NCBI GenBank assembly: GCA_001839685.1
Contig: MLAK01000901.1
Span: forward strand, 1 to 44,878
Length of the DNA stretch: 44,878 nt
Reading direction: 5' to 3'
Source of the DNA: Tritrichomonas foetus
Lineage: Eukaryota > Parabasalia > Tritrichomonadida > Tritrichomonadidae
Of the stretch, positions 40,701 through 44,878 are shown one piece after another. Within the stretch, counting starts at the first letter, position 1; the number at the start of each line of letters is the position of its first letter. Under the pieces are notes generated by a model. It made no database searches and was not told the origin of the DNA. It was given only the letters and a program-made list of their open reading frames with translations. The position numbers and the translations under genes were made by a program.

Positions 40701-40770
40701 TGACTTCTGAAATGGATATTATCTCTTTTGTTTTATTGAGATTATCCATTGATTTTTCGAATTTGTTCAT
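37729..40770 (-). CDS. Coiled-coil protein (1,013 residues)
   Basis: A single long frame, rich in K, E, N, Q and L with heptad spacing for most of its length: about residues 1-180 (NVTLRRQIDELQNSYSSLQKK...), a less regular middle of about 180-470 with D/E/N/S-rich patches, then an almost unbroken coiled coil at about 490-840. A final globular-looking part of about 840-980 has HLS-like helices (FLHYYNPSQIKDYKDCCEVL) and a basic end. I recognise no named family. Structural roles (cytoskeleton, Golgi or basal body) are typical for such proteins but cannot be decided here. The ATG at 40770 follows ATAAACGT with no clear initiator close by. Confidence 0.8.
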   Translation of the reverse strand: MNKFEKSMDNLNKTKEIISISEVNVTLRRQIDELQNSYSSLQKKSNNKILELEKKIDIINDENFRLKRENERLGLAKMTATNEVVYLTHNFENKTDMTLIERLQTTEKEILKLKKQLSDKKTNETAQTENLSFISLRKENERLNKLIDQKELEIVSAETTINEQKLQLEKLSSQKVTIEPPTIKEIKVSKKIENNETNEFILDQTDVKNDLNNDLIDEQTFNKAISVFENVFMNESNDFSFINDQKSRLNSIISKIQLILTENNSPSPSDSLTSNEKNRNSVVNEDDFKIDIKDLSCKINSIINNTFIDESEDHDSSSSKISNHDDEVEEHILKKIRNVNSQLVSLKEELTKSKENENNILSQLKNALDFIRSFSNSKSFNLNEINERIKNIEEFLNNQNPPINIPSLFNQKGSIQSKLNSIYQFVSEDELKEQPFKELFTIFEIILTVNSLLFEKNEEITHFYNKVLLEKEKAEISKDVNRRNNEDRINYLLEKVSSLLKKEVISKSLEDNIEALCDQNEELKLQVHLLEANNKTLQETVDEIFSKDDKKRFQKKINELITKYDKLKFKYQRMKSKDSDLIQKLKIELNNVLEQLEKSEIIERELQEQKLKIEKLKNKKESIESLSQKLNESELDKNEIKLKLTSAEGQIQRLTLAEETATTQIVELNAKVQSLREKNQKLKQENETLQNQNRNEISNLRQRNQKLEKDYKKNIDEVKHENDDLVHQNEKFKLELSKIEEIKREWQTKIAKANYAEKSLASQLEECQKALKLYREKADSHQNNQKTSYFQELNEKKAELTKCRERFINCFQIENCDSKPLLEIINEFFHYYNPSQIKDYKDCCEVLSIQQNEKLSPIIHKLSCKLIDTRKSLKSKQIEINRLTFDLGSLSDSLQLFKAERKDHEQLKKWLNTLYVMMKRGVLPPNDFDQLKKEFEEAIINISKPDNLLNKIDIMRMEKRILVDERLSKLINLKNVPKLGSIRPVSLVLIFSRKVLQMSGNIQTPISSKGTSP

Positions 40771-41016
40771 ACGTTTATCATTAAATAAACGGTCTCCATC
40801 TCAGCAAGATAATCATCAAAATGAAAGAATGTTTTTGTCGTTCCATTTTACATTTGTGATAACAATTACATTTTTGGAGAGTTGCTCAAATTAGACAACC
40901 ACAGAGAATATTGACAAAAACAAATAAAAAATAAAAAGAATCAAAAAACAAATTCGAAAACTAGTATTGTATTTTACACACTCTGAATGAAGAGTTTCGG
41001 CCAAATATACACTCAA

Positions 41017-41424
41017 TTATTCTTGAGATTCTTTTGCAATGGCTGCTTTGATTTCTTTGATTTTTGCATCAACATGTGCAGCACGACCTTCGACAATTTG
41101 GCCAAGTTGTGTCATATTCCCTCGGTAGAAACGAACGTCTGGAATATGATAAATTCTGAAATCTTGGCGTGCTGTTCGAACGCGATCAACATTTACAGAA
41201 AGGAAAAGCACATCTGGATGCGATTTAATCACTTTTGGCATTCCATAATCGAGTACTCGGCAATCGATACACCATGGCGCGCCAAAATCGACAACTACGA
41301 TTCCGTCAAAAGATTGAACCTTTTCTTCAATTTTAGATTTGTCGAAATCAAAAAGTTCGAAGTTCGGAGGAGCTCCAGCAGGAGTTAACGACGAGGAAAG
41401 AATCGCAAGAGTTAAGAACCACAT
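41017..41424 (-). CDS. Secretory-pathway thioredoxin-like protein
   Basis: 135 residues. Residues 1-17 (MWFLTLAILSSSLTPAG) are a likely cleavable signal peptide. The rest is one thioredoxin fold: VVVDFGAPWCIDCRVLD with the redox pair Cys52-Cys55, and cis-Pro95 in YHIPDVRFYRG. Only one domain is present, unlike protein disulfide isomerases, and there is no KDEL-type retention signal at the C-terminus (AKESQE). A disulfide oxidoreductase in the secretory route or secreted outside the cell is inferred. The CIDC active site differs from both CGPC of cytosolic thioredoxin and CGHC of PDI. The ATG at 41424 follows CATTCAATTTGCATCAATG, giving two possible TCA initiators. Confidence 0.9.
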   Translation of the reverse strand: MWFLTLAILSSSLTPAGAPPNFELFDFDKSKIEEKVQSFDGIVVVDFGAPWCIDCRVLDYGMPKVIKSHPDVLFLSVNVDRVRTARQDFRIYHIPDVRFYRGNMTQLGQIVEGRAAHVDAKIKEIKAAIAKESQE

Positions 41425-41577
41425 TGATGCAAATTGAATGGATATAAAGCACCAAAGGTGAAATATGGTTAATTTTTTGATAAAAGGCTTTATGACAATT
41501 AAATTTGATAAAGTCTTTCGATGATTGGCAAGATTTTTTTTTTACTGATAATTTTTGACACTTAAAATTGGTCAATG

Positions 41578-41696
41578 TGATGTGACCGATGAGCAGAAGG
41601 AGACGGCATCCGGCCATTGTAGGAGGCGCGGCGAGTGGCCACAGCGGAGGAAGTGCAGCGAACCGGAGTTGTCCAAGTCGAAGTGACACAAAGAAC
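41578..41696. other. GC-rich island in AT-rich DNA
   Basis: About 120 bases with far more G and C than anything around them, for example GGAGGCGCGGCGAGTGGCC. GGCCA and TGGCC (near 41614 and 41635) can pair. I see no tRNA, snRNA or RNase P hallmark and no credible short protein, though frames on both strands are open through it. Candidate structured RNA, foreign insert or element border. Confidence 0.4.
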
Positions 41697-41901
41697 CAGC
41701 CAAATTCACGTCACATTTACCAATTTAAATTTATCCACTTTTGACCTTTATTTGACCTTTCATATCACAATTACAAAACTCATGTGAAATTTCTAAATGA
41801 TTACATTTGAAATGATCAGTGATATGACTGTTCATTTCATCCAAGATGGACTTCTGTCAATCTTTTCCAAATCTTTTTGATTTAATAAAATAGTCAGTAA
41901 T

Positions 41902-41962
41902 GTAAAAGTGGTTGTTTTACTAGACCTCCCTGCGGTCGATCTAGTAAAACTCCCACTTTTAC
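41902..41962. repeat. Long near-perfect hairpin at the cluster border
   Basis: GTAAAAGTGG (41902-41911) pairs with CCACTTTTAC (41953-41962), and GTTTTACTAGA (41914-41924) pairs with TCTAGTAAAAC (41940-41950). Only a 2-base internal mismatch and a 15-base loop (CCTCCCTGCGGTCGA) interrupt the 21 paired positions. It could be a terminal structure of the mobile element, a transcription end signal, or an RNA hairpin. Confidence 0.85.
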
Positions 41963-42068
41963 GGTAGTAATTTTCTAATATTAGTTAACATGAATAAGTT
42001 AATAAAAGTGAGTTAACAGAGGTGAGTTAACAAGTTAAATAACAAAAAAAGTGACATAATGCCAATTT

Positions 42069-42383
42069 TTATTCATTAAACCAGAAATCTTCTTTGAGCC
42101 ATGTTTTCAAAAAGTGCTTGGCAGTGGTATTTCCACTTGAATATTTGTCAAAAAAAGTTCGCAGCATTTGTTCAGTAAATTTAAAGTCAATTTTCTCATC
42201 ATCGGGATCACTTTTGAATAAAATTGCTAATTTATAAATTTGGTTAGCAACAATAGAAATTTGATTATCTGATAGACCTTTAACGTAGCGAGGTTTTAAA
42301 ATAAAGATACGTAATTGTCCTAGATCAAAAATAATTTGATCATCTAACCACCTAACCTCAACTTTATGATTGGGTTCTGACAT
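42069..42383 (-). CDS. Small cluster protein, 104 residues, unknown
   Basis: Begins Met-Ser (MSEPNHKVEVRWLDDQ). It is mixed alpha/beta by appearance: a strand-rich first 35 residues (VRWLDDQIIFDLGQLRIFILKP), then helical NQISIVANQIYKLAILF, and a C-terminal aromatic helix (FLKTWLKEDFWFNE). No signal peptide or membrane helix. The start is supported by TTCATTTTTATTTATG, with the TCA adenine at 42393, 10 bases before the ATG. It is the first gene inside the cluster border. I recognise no family. Confidence 0.7.
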   Translation of the reverse strand: MSEPNHKVEVRWLDDQIIFDLGQLRIFILKPRYVKGLSDNQISIVANQIYKLAILFKSDPDDEKIDFKFTEQMLRTFFDKYSSGNTTAKHFLKTWLKEDFWFNE

Positions 42384-42415
42384 AAATAAAAATGAAATGA
42401 AATAAATAAAAAAAA

Positions 42416-42690
42416 CAACAGAAACTTTTTGAATAGTTTATTAAACGATGGATGGTGTATATGGATTATGTTCATTTCTTAATGCATCACGGCGGAGTTG
42501 ATTGAGTTCTTGTGTGACTTGTTGCATTTGTTCATCTTGTTGATGACATCTGTTGCATAACCAAATCCAAAAATATATTGAGATACAGATGCCTATTATT
42601 GAACAAATAACTGTCACAGTAATATCTGCGTCCGACATAAAATAAAAATGAAATGATAAAAAAAAAGACAATAGAAACTTTTTGAATAGT
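42416..42690. repeat. 22-bp direct repeat beside cluster genes
   Basis: CAACAGAAACTTTTTGAATA plus GT at 42416-42437 and CAATAGAAACTTTTTGAATA plus GT at 42669-42690, 21 of 22 matching. Each lies just upstream (minus strand view: downstream or upstream) of a Met-Ser gene start. A shortened relative, AACAATAGAAAAAG, precedes the gene at 44297. Possibly a promoter element. Confidence 0.8.
42441..42638 (-). CDS. Small single-pass membrane protein of the cluster
   Basis: 65 residues from MSDADITVTV. A hydrophobic helix spans about residues 8-31 (VTVICSIIGICISIYFWIWLC), followed by a polar, Q-rich cytoplasmic-looking tail (CHQQDEQMQQVTQELNQL). The frame is open 22 more codons upstream, but TTCATTTTTATTTTATG with TCA 11 bases before this ATG, and the shared Met-Ser start, fix the start here. 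Small membrane proteins are common in Polinton-like elements and large DNA viruses; function unknown. Confidence 0.7.
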   Translation of the reverse strand: MSDADITVTVICSIIGICISIYFWIWLCNRCHQQDEQMQQVTQELNQLRRDALRNEHNPYTPSIV

Positions 42691-42719
42691 ATATTTTTTG
42701 ACAATAGGTATTTGACACT

Positions 42720-42734
42720 TCACTTTTATTTATG
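42720..42734 (+). promoter_or_regulatory. Initiator and start block of the 42732 gene
   Basis: TTCACTTTTATTTATGTC, with the A of TCA at 42722 giving a 10-base leader. It is the cleanest copy of the block shared by six cluster genes. Confidence 0.6.
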
Positions 42735-42998
42735 TCTCAGTTACCACCGTCACCAGGTACTACGGCTTTCGGGGCAGGATCTCCATTTGGCAAACCATTT
42801 GCCTTTACGCCATCTGAACCTAAACCAAGAGAGTCAATTGACTTTCTGATGACACGATTGCAAGACCTTAGAAAAAGGCAAAAGGAACTCCAAGATGAAC
42901 TGACTGATGTCGAAAGTGACATCCACAATACTTTAATGGATTTGAAACCATTGATTAAAATCGTTAATGATACAATTGATGATTTAACTAAACAATAA
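42732..42998 (+). CDS. Small cluster protein with coiled coil, 88 residues
   Basis: Begins MSQLPPSPGTTAFGAG. The first 33 residues are P/G/F/T-rich and probably unstructured (FGKPFAFTPSEPKP). About 35-85 form a clear coiled coil with heptads (LMTRLQDLRKRQKELQDELTDVES...). There is no membrane helix. It could be a structural or assembly protein, but nothing identifies it. Divergent from the membrane protein gene at 42638, with the two promoters separated by about 90 bases; 22 bases before the next gene on the same strand. Confidence 0.75.
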   Translation: MSQLPPSPGTTAFGAGSPFGKPFAFTPSEPKPRESIDFLMTRLQDLRKRQKELQDELTDVESDIHNTLMDLKPLIKIVNDTIDDLTKQ

Positions 42999-43020
42999 TA
43001 ATTTTTTATTTTCAGTGTAA

Positions 43021-43230
43021 ATGTTTTTTGAAATTAGAGTTTTTAATGCTAATGATTTTGAATATTATTGTAATAATATCGGTGTTTATGTGAAACAGAA
43101 ATCAACGGGAGATGTAATTTTTATTATTAATGGTTTTGTCGTTGATTATNAATATGATGAAGATTTGTACACTTATGAGGTCAGTGTTCATTCAGATACT
43201 CCTCATTTTGTTGTAATAGCTCATTCATAA
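43021..43230 (+). CDS. Small cluster protein, 69 residues, beta-rich
   Basis: MFFEIRVFNANDFEYYCN, then alternating hydrophobic strands (VYVKQKSTGDVIFIINGFVVDY, YTYEVSVH, HFVVIAHS). It reads as a small all-beta domain. One codon (43150) is undetermined because of an N. It lacks the shared Met-Ser block; TTTTCAGTGTAAATG precedes the ATG. It may share a transcript with the gene 22 bases upstream. Family not recognised. Confidence 0.6.
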   Translation: MFFEIRVFNANDFEYYCNNIGVYVKQKSTGDVIFIINGFVVDYXYDEDLYTYEVSVHSDTPHFVVIAHS

Positions 43231-43281
43231 AAATATAAATTTATCAAAAAGTATANGTTAAAATAAAAAATGACTTTTTAT

Positions 43282-43524
43282 TTAGTCAGTTGATGATTCA
43301 TCAAGAATCTGGTTTAAATAATGATGTAACCATTTCTTTTTATCCATCCATTCTTCTCTTTGTTTGAATAAGATTTTATTAAGATTTTCAATTTCATTTT
43401 CATGCTTAACAATTTTTTCTTCTGNAATTTCTATTTCTTTTTTAAGAGTTTTAATTTCTTTCAATTTCTCCCAAAATAATATTGGTAACGACTTTATATA
43501 GCTCGATATCGAATCAGTGGACAT
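43282..43524 (-). CDS. Small cluster protein with C-terminal coiled coil, 80 residues
   Basis: Starts MSTDSISSYIKSLPILFWEK and is followed by a highly charged coiled coil (KLKEIKTLKKEIEI, then NEIENLNKILFKQREEW). The frame is open for 60 codons upstream, but these would cross the divergent promoter and the start of the opposite gene; the TTCATTTATTTTTATG block with TCA adenine at 43534 sets the start. One codon carries an N at 43425. Divergent partner of the 43585 gene. Function unknown. Confidence 0.7.
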   Translation of the reverse strand: MSTDSISSYIKSLPILFWEKLKEIKTLKKEIEIXEEKIVKHENEIENLNKILFKQREEWMDKKKWLHHYLNQILDESSTD

Positions 43525-43584
43525 AAAAATAAATGAAGTGAAAAAGTGACAGATGGTCGGACCATTTGTCACTTCACTTTTTTT
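43525..43584. promoter_or_regulatory. Bidirectional palindromic promoter
   Basis: Two divergent Met-Ser genes start at 43524 and 43585, only 60 bases apart. The centre is a near-perfect palindrome at 43544-43574: AAGTGACAGATGGTC, a central G, then GACCATTTGTCACTT (14 of 15 pairs). Each outer side carries TCACTT plus a TTCA(C/T)TT initiator, with predicted leaders of 10 and 9 bases. Confidence 0.7.
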
Positions 43585-43935
43585 ATGTCGGAAGTTGTAC
43601 GTGCTGACTCGATCAAACATGCCATTGAAAATATTAAATTTAGCTGTGCAGAATATGAAAAACGACTCAAGAACTTTGACATAACTGATCTTCGTAAATT
43701 TCATGAAGAGTTAGAAATTAATGAGTTAGANCACAAATACATCAAACCAATTTACCAAGTTGCAATTGATGCATGTTGTGATTTTGTATTTCATCATACA
43801 AATGAAGAAGATTATATTGACAAAATTGATGAAATTAAAAAACAGGCTCTTTTACAAGCATCACAATGGATCTCTGATCTTGACTTGGCAAAGCACATTT
43901 CCAAAGAATATCTGGAGAAAATAATCCAAAAGTAA
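43585..43935 (+). CDS. Small helical cluster protein, 116 residues
   Basis: Begins MSEVVRADSIKHAIENIK. Strongly helical throughout, with acidic and aromatic residues (HEELEINEL, DACCDFVFHHTNEEDYID, LQASQWISDLDLAKHISKEYLEKI). One N falls at 43731. A longer frame from 43546 exists but begins upstream of the predicted start site. No membrane segment and no known motif. Confidence 0.7.
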   Translation: MSEVVRADSIKHAIENIKFSCAEYEKRLKNFDITDLRKFHEELEINELXHKYIKPIYQVAIDACCDFVFHHTNEEDYIDKIDEIKKQALLQASQWISDLDLAKHISKEYLEKIIQK

Positions 43936-43976
43936 ACAAACATTAATTGATTAAGTTTTTACTTTTTACTGTTCTT

Positions 43977-44237
43977 TTATTTTTTTTTTAGCTTTTTCAA
44001 GTATCTTAAAGCCAATTTGAACAATTTTGATCTCTTCAGGTTGTTGATCAGATATCCCTGAGCAAGAGAAATGAAATCATATGCATTTTGGATTTCATCA
44101 TCAGTTCCATTCTCATTGCCGAAACTATTCATAAGAACTCCACTGAAAAGAATAGCTTTGAGCTCTTTTTNAGTGAGATCTGGAAATCTTTGATGTAACA
44201 TTTCCTCGTAGAATGTAAGAGTATTTTCTTCCGACAT
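43977..44237 (-). CDS. Small helical cluster protein, 86 residues
   Basis: Starts MSEENTLTFYEEMLHQRFPD and continues as helices (ELKAILFSGVLMNSFG, DEIQNAYDFISLAQGYLINNL) with a lysine-rich C-terminal end (LRYLKKLKKK) that could contact nucleic acid. TTCACTTATAAATG, TCA adenine at 44245, gives an 8-base leader and supports the start. One N at 44171. Convergent with the 43585 gene across 41 bases. Not recognised. Confidence 0.7.
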   Translation of the reverse strand: MSEENTLTFYEEMLHQRFPDLTXKELKAILFSGVLMNSFGNENGTDDEIQNAYDFISLAQGYLINNLKRSKLFKLALRYLKKLKKK

Positions 44238-44296
44238 TTATAAGTGAAGTGACCACTCAATTTGAAACAAGCCGTTTTTTAAAACAATAGAAAAAG

Positions 44297-44530
44297 ATGA
44301 TCAAAAAGTACTTTATTAATAATATTTGTAATGCCATTTATAATCAAACTCATTTCAATCCTTCTAAATGGAATGATATTTATATTTTGGTAGATGAATG
44401 TTTACATANTGNTCCATTATTTTCAGAACTATTAATAAACTTGNATATTTCTCATATATGTGAATGTTTCGAACATTCAATAGATAAAATAATGAATATA
44501 ATATTAGAAGATGCTAATCTTTATTATTAA
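44297..44530 (+). CDS. Small cluster protein, 77 residues, unknown
   Basis: MIKKYFINNICNAIYNQ, rich in I, N, Y and C, with helices around DIYILVDECLH and CECFEHSIDKIMNIILED. Three Ns (44408, 44411, 44444) leave codons undetermined. It lacks the Met-Ser block; AACAATAGAAAAAG leads to the ATG. Its stop overlaps the stop of the minus-strand neighbour by a few bases (tail to tail). Family not recognised; weaker than its neighbours. Confidence 0.55.
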   Translation: MIKKYFINNICNAIYNQTHFNPSKWNDIYILVDECLHXXPLFSELLINLXISHICECFEHSIDKIMNIILEDANLYY

Positions 44531-44878
44531 GCATCTGAAAAATTAGAAGTAGTAGATGAGTGTCTACTTGGATATCTTGGCTGAGGTATTTGCATTTCTG
44601 GTGACTGTGGTGGACTTACTGTTCCAATTGTATCATATTGCCTTCTTTGACAATTGCATACAATAGGTCTCCATTCTTTGAAAAATAGGTAAGAAACCAT
44701 AAAGAACATGATACATTGTAAAATAAANNAAAATAATGAATAACTATCATTTTTGTTTTGTGCAATTGTTTCATTCAATGATGAACCTAATGCTGTATCA
44801 CAAATGCAAGGAGGACAGTTAGATGGAGTTTCGGTTGGCTTTGGAGTAGAAGTTGGTTCTGGACTTTTTGAAGGAGTT
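44527..44878 (-). CDS. Type I membrane protein of the cluster, 5' end outside the window
   Basis: The frame is open to the window edge, so the start is not seen; the TTG at 44778 is internal. In order: a Pro/Thr-rich stretch (SPEPTSTPKPTETPS) likely to be exposed and possibly glycosylated, a small Cys motif (NCPPCICDTA), one hydrophobic helix (FILQCIMFFMVSYLFF), then a tail with CNCQRRQYD and Pro/Ser-rich sequence ending SNFSDA. Two Ns at 44728-44729 fall in the helix. The layout is that of a surface or envelope-type protein; which of these is not decidable. Confidence 0.65.
   Translation of the reverse strand, partial: TPSKSPEPTSTPKPTETPSNCPPCICDTALGSSLNETIAQNKNDSYSLFXFILQCIMFFMVSYLFFKEWRPIVCNCQRRQYDTIGTVSPPQSPEMQIPQPRYPSRHSSTTSNFSDA

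Larger units (their letters stand above)
41425..42068. other. Transition region between host gene and small-gene cluster
   Basis: About 640 bases holding a GC-rich island (41578-41696), a long hairpin (41902-41962) and then several GTTAAC/AGTTAA words (41977-42038). It probably contains the left border of the repetitive element to the right. No gene is called. Confidence 0.4.
42069..44878. mobile_element. Part of a Maverick/Polinton-like or viral-like element (tentative)
   Basis: Nine very short genes are packed on alternating strands with gaps mostly below 100 bases, unlike the rest of the window. Six share a promoter/start block and all six begin Met-Ser. Isolated single Ns (43150, 43256, 43425, 43731, 44171, 44408, 44411, 44444, 44728-44729) appear only here, as expected where divergent copies of a multicopy element were averaged. 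Trichomonad genomes are rich in Maverick elements carrying such small unnamed genes. No integrase, polB, ATPase, protease or capsid gene is in the window, so the identity is inference, and the left border is uncertain. Confidence 0.45.

Noticed and set aside
41348..41689. 113-codon minus-strand frame through the GC-rich island, overlapping the thioredoxin-like gene.
   Set aside because: It starts with GTG and half of it is antisense or out of frame to a well-supported gene.
42704..43704. Longer versions of cluster genes beginning at 42704-, 43704- and 43546+.
   Set aside because: The extensions lie upstream of the shared TTCA(C/T)TT initiators and overlap opposite promoters; the Met-Ser starts fit all six genes better.

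Overview
The window is AT-rich nuclear DNA from a unicellular eukaryote, most probably a trichomonad (Parabasalia; Trichomonas or Tritrichomonas-like). The reasons are mixed. Every recognisable gene is a single uninterrupted frame, including ones of 1,600-2,000 residues. Several genes carry a TCA(C/T)-type initiator 4-14 nt before the ATG, the short-leader promoter style known from Trichomonas. There is a complete mariner element, a very long serine/phenylalanine repeat surface protein with a trichomonad-style cytoplasmic tail, giant coiled-coil proteins, and a dense cluster of tiny genes that looks like the edge of a Maverick/Polinton-like element. I cannot fix the species.

Layout. 0.5-5.0 kb: 20S proteasome alpha-1 (PSMA6-like), a SAPS-like phosphatase-associated protein and an FCP/SCP-type phosphatase. 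5.8-12.9 kb: a minus-strand surface protein built from more than 200 hexapeptides F-[S/T]-x-S-x-x. It is preceded by a second, truncated copy of its 3' end across an N at 7297, which may be an unmerged assembly overlap. 13.9-15.2 kb: an intact mariner with 28-bp inverted repeats and TA duplication, sitting in the 3' end of an unrecognised host gene (13.88-16.06 kb). 16.5-22.6 kb: a 2,026-residue coiled-coil protein. 23.6-28.4 kb: a calponin-homology protein with a ricin-like C-terminal domain, a membrane-anchored rhodanese and a CAMK-like kinase. 30.0-34.8 kb: a CHD-type chromatin remodeller. 35.4-41.4 kb: an unrecognised charged protein, a small double-UIM protein resembling only the C-terminal end of Rpn10, another coiled-coil protein and a secretory-pathway thioredoxin-like protein.

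From about 41.6 kb the character changes. A GC-rich island and a long hairpin are followed by nine short genes on alternating strands with almost no spacing. Six of these share one promoter/start block (TTCA(C/T)TT... 8-11 nt before ATG-TC, so each protein starts Met-Ser), and two of them fire from a near-perfect palindrome. Scattered single Ns here suggest a multicopy element. This cluster is the best candidate for something poorly described, but its hallmark genes (integrase, polB, ATPase, capsid), if any, lie outside the window.

The host genes are ordinary housekeeping, cytoskeletal and signalling genes, each apparently transcribed alone; I see no operon logic among them.
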